Assembly: GCF_011682055.1 (NCBI RefSeq)
Contig: NZ_JAAQOM010000006.1
Span: forward strand, 124,001 to 188,000
Direction: 5' to 3'
DNA: 64,000 nt
From: Telluria antibiotica
GTDB lineage: Bacteria > Pseudomonadota > Gammaproteobacteria > Burkholderiales > Burkholderiaceae_D
Every line of letters starts with the position of its first letter. Positions within the stretch are counted from its first letter, which is position 1. Shown here piece by piece: positions 1 through 9,844 of the stretch. A program made the translations under genes and the position numbers. The notes under the pieces were generated by a model. That model was given only the letters and a program-made list of their open reading frames with translations. It had not been told where the DNA came from and did not search any database.

Positions 1-1
1 G

Positions 2-91
2 GATACGCCCTACCCGCACGCGCAGGAATGGGCGTATTTCCCGGGACCGGACCGCGTGGGCGCGGCATTCAAGCGAGCGATGGGGGCCTGA
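2..91 (+). CDS. 2-oxoacid dehydrogenase E1 component, beta subunit (C-terminal end only)
   Basis: Only the last 29 codons are in the window, ending in TGA at 89-91. The residues read DTPYPHAQEWAYFPGPDRVG and continue to the stop; the Pro-Tyr-Pro-His and final FPGP-type turn are typical of the C-terminus of transketolase-like E1-beta subunits. The gene ends 4 nt before the E2 start, so it is the upstream member of the same operon. Together E1, E2 and E3 would decarboxylate branched-chain 2-oxoacids to acyl-CoA. Identification rests on the short tail plus the E2/E3 neighbours. Confidence 0.8.
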   Translation, partial: DTPYPHAQEWAYFPGPDRVGAAFKRAMGA

Positions 92-95
92 GCAG

Positions 96-1415
96 ATGGG
101 TACGCATGTGATCAAGATGCCGGACCTCGGCGAAGGCATCGCGGAAGTGGAAGTCGTCGCGTGGCGCGTCCAGCCGGGCGACGCCGTCGTCGAGGACCAG
201 GTCCTGGCCGACGTCATGACGGACAAGGCGACTGTGGAGATTCCGTCGCCGGTGCACGGCACCGTCGTCGCGCTGGGCGGCAACGTGGGCGAATCACTGG
301 CCGTCGGGGCTGAGCTGATCCGGCTCGAGGTCGAGGGCGCTGGCAATGCGCCTTCGACGGCAAAGGCTGTTGCCCCGGCTGCCGACGAACCTGCCGACCT
401 TCCGCACGGCTTCGTGCCCGAACCGGCGCGGGTGGCCGAAGCGGCGGCCACCGTTGCAGAGGCGGCGCCACCATCGCCGCCATCAGGCCCGGCGCCCACC
501 CGCGCGCCCGCCGCCACACCCGCGCTGCGCGCTGCCGGCGAAAAGCCTCTCGCGGCGCCGGCCGTGCGCGAGCGCGCGTGGGACCTGGGCATCGAGCTGC
601 AATACGTCGCCGGCAGCGGCCCCGCCGGCCGCATCACGCACGCGGACCTCGACGCCCACGTGGCCGGCCACCGGGCGGGCCGCGGCGCCGCGTCCGATAC
701 GCGCTACGCGGAGCTGGACGGCGAGGAAGCCATCCCCGTCATCGGCCTGCGCCGCAAGATCGCCGAGAAGATGCAGCTGGCCAAGCGCCAGATCCCGCAT
801 TTCACCTACGTCGAGGAAGTGGACGTGACGGAACTGGAAGCGCTGCGCGGGCAGCTGAACGCGCGCTATGGCGAGGAACGGGGCAAGCTCACGTTGCTGC
901 CGCTGCTGATGCGCGCCGTCGTCCTCGCAGTCCGTAAATTCCCGGACGTGAACGCCCGCTACGACGACCGGGCGAACGTCGTGACGCGCTACCAGGCCGT
1001 CCACATGGGCATCGCGACGCAGACGGACGCGGGGCTGATGGTGCCCGTCGTGCGCCACGCGGAAGCGCGCGACCCGTGGTCCAGCGCGGCGGAAATCGCC
1101 CGCCTGGCCGATGCGGCGCGCCAGGGCAAGGCGGCGCGCGACGAACTGTCCGGGTCGACGATCACGATCACGAGCCTCGGCCCGCTGGGCGGCATCGTCA
1201 GCACGCCCGTCATCAATCACCCGGAAGTGGCGATCGTGGGCGTGAACCGCATCGTCGACCGACCGGTCATCCGGAACGGCGGCATGGTGGCGCGCAAGCT
1301 GATGAATTTATCGTCCTCGTTCGACCACCGCGTCATCGACGGCATGGTGGCCGCGGAATTCATCCAGGCGGTGCGCGGCTACCTCGAGTCGCCGGCAACG
1401 CTGTTCGTGGAGTGA
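96..1415 (+). CDS. Dihydrolipoamide acyltransferase (E2) of a branched-chain 2-oxoacid dehydrogenase complex
   Basis: This 439-residue protein has the three E2 parts in order. The N-terminal lipoyl domain (about 1-80) carries the lipoylation site TDKATVEI, with Lys44. A Pro/Ala-rich linker follows, then a peripheral-subunit-binding domain (about 155-190). The C-terminal catalytic acyltransferase domain ends with the CoA-dependent active-site motif DHRVIDG (His411, Asp415). It transfers the acyl group from lipoyl-Lys to CoA in the cytoplasm. A single lipoyl domain and the sequence style favour the branched-chain (BkdB-like) type over pyruvate dehydrogenase E2; substrate is inferred, not proven. 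It lies 4 nt after the E1-beta stop and 3 nt before lpdA, so the three genes are one operon. No regulator is visible here. Confidence 0.92.
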   Translation: MGTHVIKMPDLGEGIAEVEVVAWRVQPGDAVVEDQVLADVMTDKATVEIPSPVHGTVVALGGNVGESLAVGAELIRLEVEGAGNAPSTAKAVAPAADEPADLPHGFVPEPARVAEAAATVAEAAPPSPPSGPAPTRAPAATPALRAAGEKPLAAPAVRERAWDLGIELQYVAGSGPAGRITHADLDAHVAGHRAGRGAASDTRYAELDGEEAIPVIGLRRKIAEKMQLAKRQIPHFTYVEEVDVTELEALRGQLNARYGEERGKLTLLPLLMRAVVLAVRKFPDVNARYDDRANVVTRYQAVHMGIATQTDAGLMVPVVRHAEARDPWSSAAEIARLADAARQGKAARDELSGSTITITSLGPLGGIVSTPVINHPEVAIVGVNRIVDRPVIRNGGMVARKLMNLSSSFDHRVIDGMVAAEFIQAVRGYLESPATLFVE

Positions 1416-1418
1416 CCC

Positions 1419-2819
<1,401 letters not shown>

Positions 2820-2824
2820 TATCG

Positions 2825-2848
2825 GTGGGCACGGGGTGCCCACCCTAC
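2825..2848 (+). repeat. REP-like 24-bp hairpin repeat, copy 1
   Basis: An imperfect palindrome: GTGGGCAC, a GGG loop, GTGCCCAC, then the tail CCTAC. The stem extends to 9 bp with the flanking G. It begins 5 nt after the lpdA stop, in the interval before the converging small gene at 2986-3315. It is identical to copies at 5893-5916 (inverted) and 17771-17794. No T-run follows, so it is not a classical intrinsic terminator. The rest of the 2820-2985 gap holds nothing else I can recognise. Confidence 0.8.
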
Positions 2849-2985
2849 GTGTCGCCATCGCCAGGGGCGGAGACACGACAAAGCACGGGCCGGAACGCGC
2901 CACCCCGACGCGCTCCGCCCGTGCCGCGCACCAGATCGCTGGCACGCCCCCGATCCCGGAACTGCGCCGGGCCTTGCTCGCTACC

Positions 2986-3315
2986 CTACTTCCGTGCGCG
3001 GTCGGTGCCGTCCTGCGCGTCGTCGTCCGACTGCCGGCTGCCGGCATTGCCGGTACTCATGCTGCCGATGCCGCCGAGCCCCGTCTGCAATTCGCCCGCT
3101 TCTTCGCCGACATAGCCTTCGCTGTCGCGGTCCGCGTCGTTGCTCAGGAGGTCGTCCGTGCGGGCCCGCTGCTGGTTGCCGCGCTGGCCGGACTGGCGGC
3201 CGATGTCGCCGCCCGTGCCGCCGGTGCCCAACGTGCCGGCGCTGCTCGTGCCGTCCTTCGTCACCTGGTCATAATTACGCCCTTCGGCGTCCTTGCCTTC
3301 GCTCTGCATGGACAT
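2986..3315 (-). CDS. Small hydrophilic hypothetical protein
   Basis: I do not recognise a family. From this start the product is 109 residues, very polar and rich in Gly, Asp, Gln, Arg and Ser, with no hydrophobic segment or Cys; it looks largely disordered, and a GTGGTGGD-type Gly stretch lies in its N-terminal half. I chose the ATG at 3315 because GGAG lies 6 nt upstream of it; the frame is open to an ATG at 3345, which would add ten residues but has no ribosome site. It stands alone, convergent with lpdA and divergent from the kefG-like gene. Composition resembles small stress-associated proteins, but that is only a resemblance. Confidence 0.6.
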   Translation of the reverse strand: MSMQSEGKDAEGRNYDQVTKDGTSSAGTLGTGGTGGDIGRQSGQRGNQQRARTDDLLSNDADRDSEGYVGEEAGELQTGLGGIGSMSTGNAGSRQSDDDAQDGTDRARK

Positions 3316-3428
3316 GCGGTTCTCCATTCGTTGGCGTTGATTCATCTTAGTCCGCGGCGCGGACGGACCCTATAGGCAAGCATGCGGCGGTCTTGTAGGA
3401 CATATCGGGCGAACATGCGGCCAGGATA

Positions 3429-3437
3429 TGCTATAAA
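3429..3437 (+). promoter_or_regulatory. Extended -10 promoter element for the kefG-kefB pair
   Basis: TGCTATAAA is an extended -10 (TGn followed by TATAAA) about 55 nt upstream of the kefG-like ATG. No good -35 lies 16-18 nt upstream, as is common with extended -10 promoters. The assignment is by pattern only. Confidence 0.4.
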
Positions 3438-3492
3438 ACCGGGTTGCCGGAGAAGCAATCCGGCCAGCCACGCGCAACGACGAACCCGACGC

Positions 3493-4080
3493 ATGAACGA
3501 ACCCGACATCCTGGTGATCTACGCCCATCCGGCACCGCACCGCTCGCCCATCCACCGCCGCCTGGCCGAGACGGCGCGGGCCTTGCCCGGGGTGGACCTG
3601 TGCGACCTGTACGAAACCTATCCCGACTTCGACATCGACGGCGAGCGCGAACGCGCGCGCCTGGCGGCCGCGCGCCTGCTCGTCTTCCTGCACCCGTTCC
3701 GCTGGTACGGCATGCCGGCCATCGTGAAGGAATGGATGGACGTCGTCCTGCAGCCCGGCTGGGCCTACAACGACGACAACCACGAGGGCGTATGCGCGCT
3801 GCGCGGCAAGACGTTCTGGCTCGTCACGACGACGGGCAGCGGCCCCGATGCGTACGGGCCCGGCGGCCTGCACGGCCGGCCGTTCGCCGATTTCCTGCCG
3901 CCGTACGAAGCGGCGGCCGCGTTGTGCGGCATGGACTGGATCGCGCCGCTCGTCCTGCACGGTGCGGCGCAGGCGGCGCCGGAGGTGATCGACGCGTTCG
4001 CGGCCGAATTCCGCCACCGGCTCGAAGGCTATGCGGGCCTTGCGGCCGCCACCCAACAGGAGCGCGCCCATGGAGCATAA
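3493..4080 (+). CDS. KefF/KefG-type NAD(P)H oxidoreductase, ancillary to the K+ efflux system
   Basis: This is a 195-residue flavodoxin-fold quinone reductase. The first strand and phosphate-binding turn read ILVIYAHPAPHRS, and the stretch LLVFLHPFRWYGMPAIVKEW is the family's conserved FMN/active-site region. Members bind FMN, reduce quinones, and sit on Kef antiporters where they are needed for full efflux. I chose the ATG at 3493 because homology begins at once; the frame is open about 37 codons further upstream with Arg-rich, non-conserved sequence. The stop overlaps the antiporter start by 11 nt, so the two are translationally coupled, which supports the ancillary role. Confidence 0.85.
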   Translation: MNEPDILVIYAHPAPHRSPIHRRLAETARALPGVDLCDLYETYPDFDIDGERERARLAAARLLVFLHPFRWYGMPAIVKEWMDVVLQPGWAYNDDNHEGVCALRGKTFWLVTTTGSGPDAYGPGGLHGRPFADFLPPYEAAAALCGMDWIAPLVLHGAAQAAPEVIDAFAAEFRHRLEGYAGLAAATQQERAHGA

Positions 4081-5878
4081 CCTGCTGCAGAACGCTCTCG
4101 TCTACCTGGGCGCCGCCGTACTCGTCGTGCCGCTGGCGAAACGCCTCGGCATGGGCGCGGTACTGGGTTATCTCGTCGCCGGCATCGTCATCGGCCCGTT
4201 CGGTCTTCGCCTGATCGCGGACGGCGAGGACGCGCTGCACTTCGCCGAGTTCGGCGTCGTGCTGCTGCTGTTCCTGATCGGCCTCGAACTGGAGCCGAGC
4301 CGCCTGTGGGCGCTGCGCCGCCCGATCTTCGGCTGGGGCGGTGCGCAAGTCGCCGGCGTCACGGCGGGCCTGTTCGGCGCAGCTCTCTTGGCCGGCATCG
4401 ACTGGAAGATCGCGCTGATCGCGGGCCTCGGGCTGTCGCTGTCGTCCACGGCGATCGCGCTCGCGTCGCTGGAAGAACGCAACCTGATGTCGACACCGGC
4501 CGGCCAGGCCGGCTTCGCGATCCTGCTGTTCCAGGACATTGCCGCGATCCCGATGATCGCCATCGTGCCGCTGCTGGGCGTGCCGGAATCGGCGGGCGGC
4601 GGCGGCAATGCGTGGATCGCCGCGCTGAAGGTGGTGGCCGTGCTCGCGGGCCTCGTCGTCGCCGGCCGTTTCCTCCTCCGGCCGCTGCTGCGCATCATCG
4701 CAAAGACGGACGCGCGCGAGATCTTCACGGCGTTCGCGCTGCTGCTCGTCATCGCGATCTCGCTGCTGATGCAATGGGTCGGCATGTCGATGGCCCTGGG
4801 CGCCTTCATGGCCGGCGTCCTGCTCGCGGATTCCGAATACCGCCATGCGCTCGAGACGGACCTGGAACCGTTCAAGGGCCTGCTCCTTGGGCTGTTCTTC
4901 ATTGCCGTCGGCATGTCCGTCGACTTCGCCGTGTTCCTCGCACAGCCGGGGCTCGTGCTGGGCCTCGTCGCCGGCTTCCTCGTCATCAAGGTCGCCGTGC
5001 TGTACGGCCTGTCGCGTACACTCCGCATCGCGCGCGGCCAGCACCTGCAGTTCGCGCTGCTGCTCGCGCAGGGCGGCGAATTCGCGTTCGTCGTGTTTGG
5101 CGCGGCGGCGACGGCGCGCGTGTTCTCGCCCGAGGTGGGGTCGATCCTCGTCGTGGTCGTCGCGCTGTCGATGGTCGCCACGCCGCTCGCGCTGATGGCG
5201 TACGACGGCATCGCAGCCCGGCGCGAATGCGGCGCCAGCCAGCGCGAGGCCGACCGTATCGAGCCGAACGAGGACCACGTCATCGTCGCCGGCTTCGGCC
5301 GCTTCGGCCAGATCGTCGGCCGCTTCCTGAATGCGAACCACGTGCGGCTGACGGTGCTCGACCACGACCCGGACCAGATCGAGGTGCTGCGCCATTTCGG
5401 CTTCAAGGTGTTCTACGGCGACGCGACGCGGCCCGACCTGCTGCGCGCGGCGGGTGCCGCGAAAGCGCGCGCCGTCGTCGTCGCCATCGACGACATCGAG
5501 GACAGCCTGCAGCTCGTCGACGCCGTCCGCCGCGAGTACCCCGACCTGCCCGTGTTCGCGCGCGCCCGCAACGTCACGCACTACTACCAGCTGATGGACC
5601 GCGGCGTGCAGATGATCGAGCGGGAGACGTTCGAGTCGGCGCTGCGGCTGGGCCGCACCGTGCTGACATCGGGTCTCGGCCACAGCGCGTATGCCACGCG
5701 CCAGGCGGCGGTGAAATTCAGGCGGTACAACAAGCAGACGCTCGATACCGTCTACCCGTATTACAAGGACCGCGAGACGGCCGTGTCGGTGGCCAAGCAG
5801 GCGCGCGAGGAACTGGAGGCGATGATGTCGCGCGATCGCAAGGCGTTCGACGAGGAGGCCGGCAGCGATTGGGACTGA
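4070..5878 (+). CDS. KefB/KefC-type monovalent cation:proton antiporter with RCK (TrkA-N) domain
   Basis: This 602-residue inner-membrane protein has about 12-13 hydrophobic segments (residues 1-390). They include the CPA2 exchanger motifs GIVIGPFGL and LFLIGLELEPSRLW and a strongly conserved FQDIAAIPMIA, whose Asp is the likely ion-binding residue. A cytoplasmic TrkA-N/RCK domain starts near residue 400 with VIVAGFGRFGQIVGR (GxGxxG). Length matches E. coli KefB (about 600). It would export K+ in exchange for H+, in Kef proteins gated by glutathione adducts. The ATG at 4070 has GGAG 7 nt upstream and lies inside the end of the kefG-like gene. Two inverted REP-like hairpins follow the stop. 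Confidence 0.92.
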   Translation: MEHNLLQNALVYLGAAVLVVPLAKRLGMGAVLGYLVAGIVIGPFGLRLIADGEDALHFAEFGVVLLLFLIGLELEPSRLWALRRPIFGWGGAQVAGVTAGLFGAALLAGIDWKIALIAGLGLSLSSTAIALASLEERNLMSTPAGQAGFAILLFQDIAAIPMIAIVPLLGVPESAGGGGNAWIAALKVVAVLAGLVVAGRFLLRPLLRIIAKTDAREIFTAFALLLVIAISLLMQWVGMSMALGAFMAGVLLADSEYRHALETDLEPFKGLLLGLFFIAVGMSVDFAVFLAQPGLVLGLVAGFLVIKVAVLYGLSRTLRIARGQHLQFALLLAQGGEFAFVVFGAAATARVFSPEVGSILVVVVALSMVATPLALMAYDGIAARRECGASQREADRIEPNEDHVIVAGFGRFGQIVGRFLNANHVRLTVLDHDPDQIEVLRHFGFKVFYGDATRPDLLRAAGAAKARAVVVAIDDIEDSLQLVDAVRREYPDLPVFARARNVTHYYQLMDRGVQMIERETFESALRLGRTVLTSGLGHSAYATRQAAVKFRRYNKQTLDTVYPYYKDRETAVSVAKQAREELEAMMSRDRKAFDEEAGSDWD

Positions 5879-5892
5879 GTGCCTGCGAGCCG

Positions 5893-5916
5893 GTAGGGTG
5901 GGCACCCCGTGCCCAC
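5893..5916 (-). repeat. REP-like 24-bp hairpin repeat, copy 2 (inverted)
   Basis: This is the exact reverse complement of copies 1 and 4. It lies 14 nt after the antiporter stop and is paired head-to-head with copy 3, about 30 nt away, like the inverted pairs of a BIME. Confidence 0.8.
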
Positions 5917-5946
5917 GCGTAACGCCTGCGTAATGCTAACGTCCGC

Positions 5947-5970
5947 GTGGGCTCAGGGAGCCCACCCTAC
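5947..5970 (+). repeat. REP-like hairpin repeat, copy 3 (variant stem)
   Basis: Same layout as copy 1, but the stem reads GTGGGCTC/GAGCCCAC around AGG. The A-to-T change in one arm is matched by T-to-A in the other, so pairing is kept. Its CCTAC tail supplies the TAG stop codon (5967-5969) of the converging GH43 gene. Confidence 0.75.
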
Positions 5971-6923
5971 GGCGTCGGCTGCTCGGTCCAAGTGGGGCCC
6001 GGCGTCGTCGGTCTGCCGCCGACCCAGTCCAGCCGGTCGATGCACATGCGCCGCGCCGTCTGCGCCCGGTCCCACGCGTGGTACACGATCCACGTGCTCT
6101 GCCCGTCCGGCCCCGTCGTGAACGAGTTGTGCCCCGGCCCCAACAGGTCGCCGCCTTTCGGCGTGCGCATCAGCAGCGCCTCGTGGCCCCCCACCGGCCG
6201 CGTGTACGGCCCGAGCGGATGATCGGCCACCACCCAGCTGACGCCATAGTTGTCGCGCTCCCACGCGCCGCCGCTGTAGAAGCAGTAATAGCGGCCGTCG
6301 TGGCACAACACGGCCGCGCCCTCCACCGTGTGCCAGTCGTACACGGCGCCATACATCGAGCGGCTCCTGCGGAACACGTGCCAGTCCTCGTGCGGACGGA
6401 CGACGACGCGCGGCTCGCCAGCCAACGTGATCATGTCCACGAGGCGGTCGACGACGATGCCCGTGCCCACGCGGTCGTCGTCCGTCGCATCGAGAAAGTC
6501 GACGCAATAGAACAGATACCACTGGCCATCGCTTGCCCGGAACGGGTGTCCGTCGATGGCGAACGCCTGGCTTGGGACGAGCAGCTTGCCGCTGTCGACG
6601 AACGGCCCGGCCGGATGGTCGGCCACCGCCACGCGCAGCTTCTGGTCCGTACCTTCCGCCTGCGATCCCGCCGAGTAGTACATGTAGAAGCGGCCGGCGT
6701 GGCTCGCGACTTCCGGCGCCCAGTAGTGCGTCTCGCCGATCGGCAGCAACGCGTGGCCGACCGGTTGCCAGGCCACGAGGTCCGTCGAGCGCAGTACCGG
6801 CACCTGGCGGCCGTCCGGCGCGCCCGGCGCCGTCCCGTACGCGTAGTAGACACCGTCGTGGTGCAGCACGAACGGGTCGGCCATCACGTCGGGATACACC
6901 GGGTTGCGGTACGTCGTCGCCAT
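5967..6923 (-). CDS. Glycoside hydrolase family 43 protein (cytoplasmic arabinosidase/xylosidase type)
   Basis: A 318-residue five-bladed propeller hydrolase. The N-terminus NPVYPDVMADPFV carries the catalytic base (Asp16 in ADP), YWAPEV is the usual blade motif, and an EGA...DGRYY segment carries the likely acid Glu. There is no signal peptide, so it acts inside the cell on imported arabino- or xylo-oligosaccharides; exact substrate cannot be read. It starts 7 nt after the TonB receptor stop, so the two are one operon. The stop codon lies inside REP copy 3. Some family members lack enzyme activity, but the visible acidic residues argue this one is active. Confidence 0.88.
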   Translation of the reverse strand: MATTYRNPVYPDVMADPFVLHHDGVYYAYGTAPGAPDGRQVPVLRSTDLVAWQPVGHALLPIGETHYWAPEVASHAGRFYMYYSAGSQAEGTDQKLRVAVADHPAGPFVDSGKLLVPSQAFAIDGHPFRASDGQWYLFYCVDFLDATDDDRVGTGIVVDRLVDMITLAGEPRVVVRPHEDWHVFRRSRSMYGAVYDWHTVEGAAVLCHDGRYYCFYSGGAWERDNYGVSWVVADHPLGPYTRPVGGHEALLMRTPKGGDLLGPGHNSFTTGPDGQSTWIVYHAWDRAQTARRMCIDRLDWVGGRPTTPGPTWTEQPTP

Positions 6924-6930
6924 GCCGGCC

Positions 6931-9747
6931 TCACAGCGAGAAGCGCAGTCCGAGCCCGTACGTCGTCGGGTTGTAGCGGATGTCGCGCGGGATCATCGGC
7001 GAGCCCAGATAGCTCTCGTACTTCTCGTGCGTCAGGTTGACGGCGTCGAATTGCACGGACACGTTCTTGTTGATCGCGTACGAGACGGTGAGGTCGACGT
7101 ACGTGGCCGCCTTCACGATGCGGTCCATGTTGAAGCGCGGCTCGGCAATCTGCTCCACGAAGCTGCCGCGGTGCGTGGCCGCCAGCCGGCCCGTGATGCC
7201 GTTGCCCTCGTACAGCAGCGCAAAGTTGTAGTTCTTCTTCGCGACGTTCGTCAGCGCCGTCGTGCGGAATTCAGTGCTCGTCGGCGAGACGAGTGTCTGG
7301 TTGTCGCCGTCGATCCATGTGTAGTTGAACTGCGCGCCGAAATTGCTCCACGGGGCCGGCAGGAAGTCGAAGAACTTCTGGATGCCGAGTTCCGCGCCGC
7401 GCAACGTGCCCGTGCCGGAATTTTGCGGACGCGTCACGCGATAGGTCTGGCCACCGATGATCTCGTCCGACTCCATGTTCTGCAGATAGCCGTTGATGTC
7501 GCGGTGGAACAGCGCGATCTGCGCATAGCCGTTCTTCGGGAAGTAGTATTCGAGCGTGGCGTCCGTGTTCACGGAGCGCGTCGGCCGCAGGTTCGGATTG
7601 CCGGCCGATCCCGTGCCCGGCGCGTTGACGGTCGGTGGAATCAGCGAGAGCGCGGGGTTCAGCGACGCGAAGTCCGGCCGCGTGATCGTCTTGCCGACCG
7701 AGAGGTGCGACTGCAGGTTCTCGCGCCAGCCGACGACGGCCGCGAAACTCGGCAGGAAGTTGTTCTCGGACGAATTCACGTCGATGGGCGTCACGACGTC
7801 GCCGATGCGGCTGTTGCCGTTCAGGTTGCGCGCGACGTGCACGTAACGCGCACCCACCGTGCCGGACAAATCGATGTCGCCCGCCTTCGTCTTCCAGCGC
7901 GCCGCGAGATACACCGTGTTCGTGCTTTCGCGCTGGCCGAAAGCGCGGGTCGGATCTTCGGCCACGCGGCCCGGCGCGGCGCCGTAGAACGCGCGGACGG
8001 CATCGGCCTGGTCGATCAGGAAGTCGCGCGACGGCGTCAGCCACGGTCCGCCGAGGCGGTCGAGGCCCGGCACCAGGGCTTCGAACCCCGGGCCGAACGC
8101 GTCGACCGGGTTGGCCCGCACGTCGCCCGTGATGTCGCTGTGGCCTTCGGCGCCCTGGAAGCTGGCCCGGTGCGTCGACAGGCGCAGGCCCGCGTCGACG
8201 CCGGAAATGAAGCCGTCGCCCATGCGGTACGACACGTCCCCGCGCCACTGCGCCTGCTCGCCTTTCGAGACGCCCCAGTTCTGCACCATCCCGCGCAGCA
8301 CGAACGCGCGCGGGTCGCGCAGCGCGACGGGGCTCGTCGGCGTGCTCACGCTGTTGTAGCCGCCGTGGCCGTCCGCGCCGTACGTGTAGACGCCGACGCT
8401 GGCGCCGGGAATCTGCTGGTCGACGATCACCGTGTCGTTCACGAACGTCGACTTGGTCCAGCCGAAGTTCGTGCTGCCCTTCCACGGACCGTCGTGGTAA
8501 TTCAGGCCCACGTTCAGGAAGTGCGACGTCGTGTGTTCCTTCACGCCCCACGTCGACGTGGCCGTGTAAGGGTCCCAGTCGTACGGTCCGCCGAACTGCT
8601 TGGCCTGCGCATACGCGGACTGGATCGGGCAGATGACCCCTTCCGGCGTGTTGCAGTAGCCGCCCTGCGGCGCCAGCTGCACGTCGGTCAAGGTGGGCGT
8701 CCACGTCGTGATGGCGAGGATGTAGTCGACGGCGCTGCGCGCGCGGTAGCCCGTGCCGAGGTATTGCACGTTGGCTTCCAGGTTGGGGTTGACTTTCCAC
8801 TGGAAGGCGCCGTGGATGCTGCCGCGGTCGCGATCGCCCGCGTTGTAGATGCCGCCCACGTTCGGCAATTCGCCCAGCCGTGCGTCGGGCGTCAGCGGCG
8901 CGGGCGGACCACCCCCCAGCCGCGTGCCCACGCCGTTCGCGTCGACGGAATGGACGTTCACCGGCCGGTCCACCCACTGCACGGGATAGCCCCAGTGCTC
9001 GCGGTTGAACGCGACGTCGAACAGCGCGCCGATCTCGCCATAGCTCGTCTTCCAGCGGTTGCTGGCCGAGAAGCCGATGCCCGGATTGTTCTTCGTCGGC
9101 GTCGCGCTGGACCCCGTCACCTTCTGCCGGCGGTCCTCGACGTAGCCCGTGACGCTCAAGCCCTTCAAGTCGAACGGCTGGCGCAGCCGGACGTCGATGC
9201 CGCCCGCGATGCCACCCTCGAGCTGGTTCGGCGTCGCCGTCTTGTACACATCCAGGCCGCCGATCGATTGCACGGGAAGGTCCTGGTATTGCAGGCGGCG
9301 GCCGTTCCCGGTGAAGTATTCCATGCCGTTCAAGGTCGTCGTGACGTCCGGCAGGCCGCGGATGATGACCTGGCTCGTCTCGCCGCGGTCGCGCCCGACC
9401 TGCACACCGGCGATGCGCTGCAGGGCGTCGCCGGCGGCGCGGTCCGGGAATTTGCCGATGTCATCCGCGTTGACCGAGTCGACGACCTGCACGGAATCGC
9501 GCTTGATCGTCTCGGCGCTGCGGATACTGCTGCGCAGGCCGGTGATGGTCACTTGCTGAATTTGTGCGCCCGGTGCAGGGGCGGGTTGCGACGACGCGGC
9601 CGGCGTCACGGGCGCTTGCGGGGGGACTTCCGCAGGCGCGCTGGACGTCTCCGTCGTCACTTGGTTGCCGTTGGTCTGGGCGCCGGCCGCGTGGGCGCAC
9701 AGCGCAAGGATGGCCGCGTACACGGGCCGTCTCTGGAACGTGGTCAT
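6931..9747 (-). CDS. TonB-dependent receptor (glycan type)
   Basis: A 938-residue outer-membrane receptor. A signal peptide ends near AHAAGA. Then comes the start of the plug with VTITGLRSS and the segment DDIGKFPDRAAGDALQRIAGV typical of plug domains in carbohydrate receptors, and a long beta-barrel ending in LGLRFSL. I chose the ATG at 9747, which has GGAG 6 nt upstream; the frame runs 24 codons further without support. It would import oligosaccharides with TonB energy. It is co-transcribed with the downstream GH43, and a LacI-type regulator lies just upstream, suggesting an arabinoside or xyloside inducer. An AT-rich palindrome in the leader is the probable operator. Confidence 0.92.
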   Translation of the reverse strand: MTTFQRRPVYAAILALCAHAAGAQTNGNQVTTETSSAPAEVPPQAPVTPAASSQPAPAPGAQIQQVTITGLRSSIRSAETIKRDSVQVVDSVNADDIGKFPDRAAGDALQRIAGVQVGRDRGETSQVIIRGLPDVTTTLNGMEYFTGNGRRLQYQDLPVQSIGGLDVYKTATPNQLEGGIAGGIDVRLRQPFDLKGLSVTGYVEDRRQKVTGSSATPTKNNPGIGFSASNRWKTSYGEIGALFDVAFNREHWGYPVQWVDRPVNVHSVDANGVGTRLGGGPPAPLTPDARLGELPNVGGIYNAGDRDRGSIHGAFQWKVNPNLEANVQYLGTGYRARSAVDYILAITTWTPTLTDVQLAPQGGYCNTPEGVICPIQSAYAQAKQFGGPYDWDPYTATSTWGVKEHTTSHFLNVGLNYHDGPWKGSTNFGWTKSTFVNDTVIVDQQIPGASVGVYTYGADGHGGYNSVSTPTSPVALRDPRAFVLRGMVQNWGVSKGEQAQWRGDVSYRMGDGFISGVDAGLRLSTHRASFQGAEGHSDITGDVRANPVDAFGPGFEALVPGLDRLGGPWLTPSRDFLIDQADAVRAFYGAAPGRVAEDPTRAFGQRESTNTVYLAARWKTKAGDIDLSGTVGARYVHVARNLNGNSRIGDVVTPIDVNSSENNFLPSFAAVVGWRENLQSHLSVGKTITRPDFASLNPALSLIPPTVNAPGTGSAGNPNLRPTRSVNTDATLEYYFPKNGYAQIALFHRDINGYLQNMESDEIIGGQTYRVTRPQNSGTGTLRGAELGIQKFFDFLPAPWSNFGAQFNYTWIDGDNQTLVSPTSTEFRTTALTNVAKKNYNFALLYEGNGITGRLAATHRGSFVEQIAEPRFNMDRIVKAATYVDLTVSYAINKNVSVQFDAVNLTHEKYESYLGSPMIPRDIRYNPTTYGLGLRFSL

Positions 9748-9770
9748 GCGATTCTCCTCTCGATTATTAG

Positions 9771-9782
9771 TAATAATTATTA
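9771..9782. promoter_or_regulatory. AT-rich palindrome, probable operator of the TonB receptor-GH43 operon
   Basis: TAATAATTATTA is a perfect 12-bp palindrome 24 nt upstream of the receptor ATG, in otherwise GC-rich DNA. The 10-mer GTAATAATTA at its edge (9770-9779) recurs in the leader of the adjacent LacI-type gene (10930-10941, other strand). Shared sequence at both promoters suggests an operator, with autoregulation. It lacks the central CG usual in LacI-family sites. Confidence 0.5.
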
Positions 9783-9844
9783 TCTCGAAGCTAACGCAAA
9801 CGCAGTCGCGGCGACGCACGCTTGAACACGGTCGACAGGGGGTA

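Noticed and set aside
6904..9825. 973-codon plus-strand frame opposite the first TonB receptor
   Set aside because: Antisense of a receptor with signal peptide, plug motifs and ribosome site; the translation has Arg/Val/Asp repeats and no recognisable fold.
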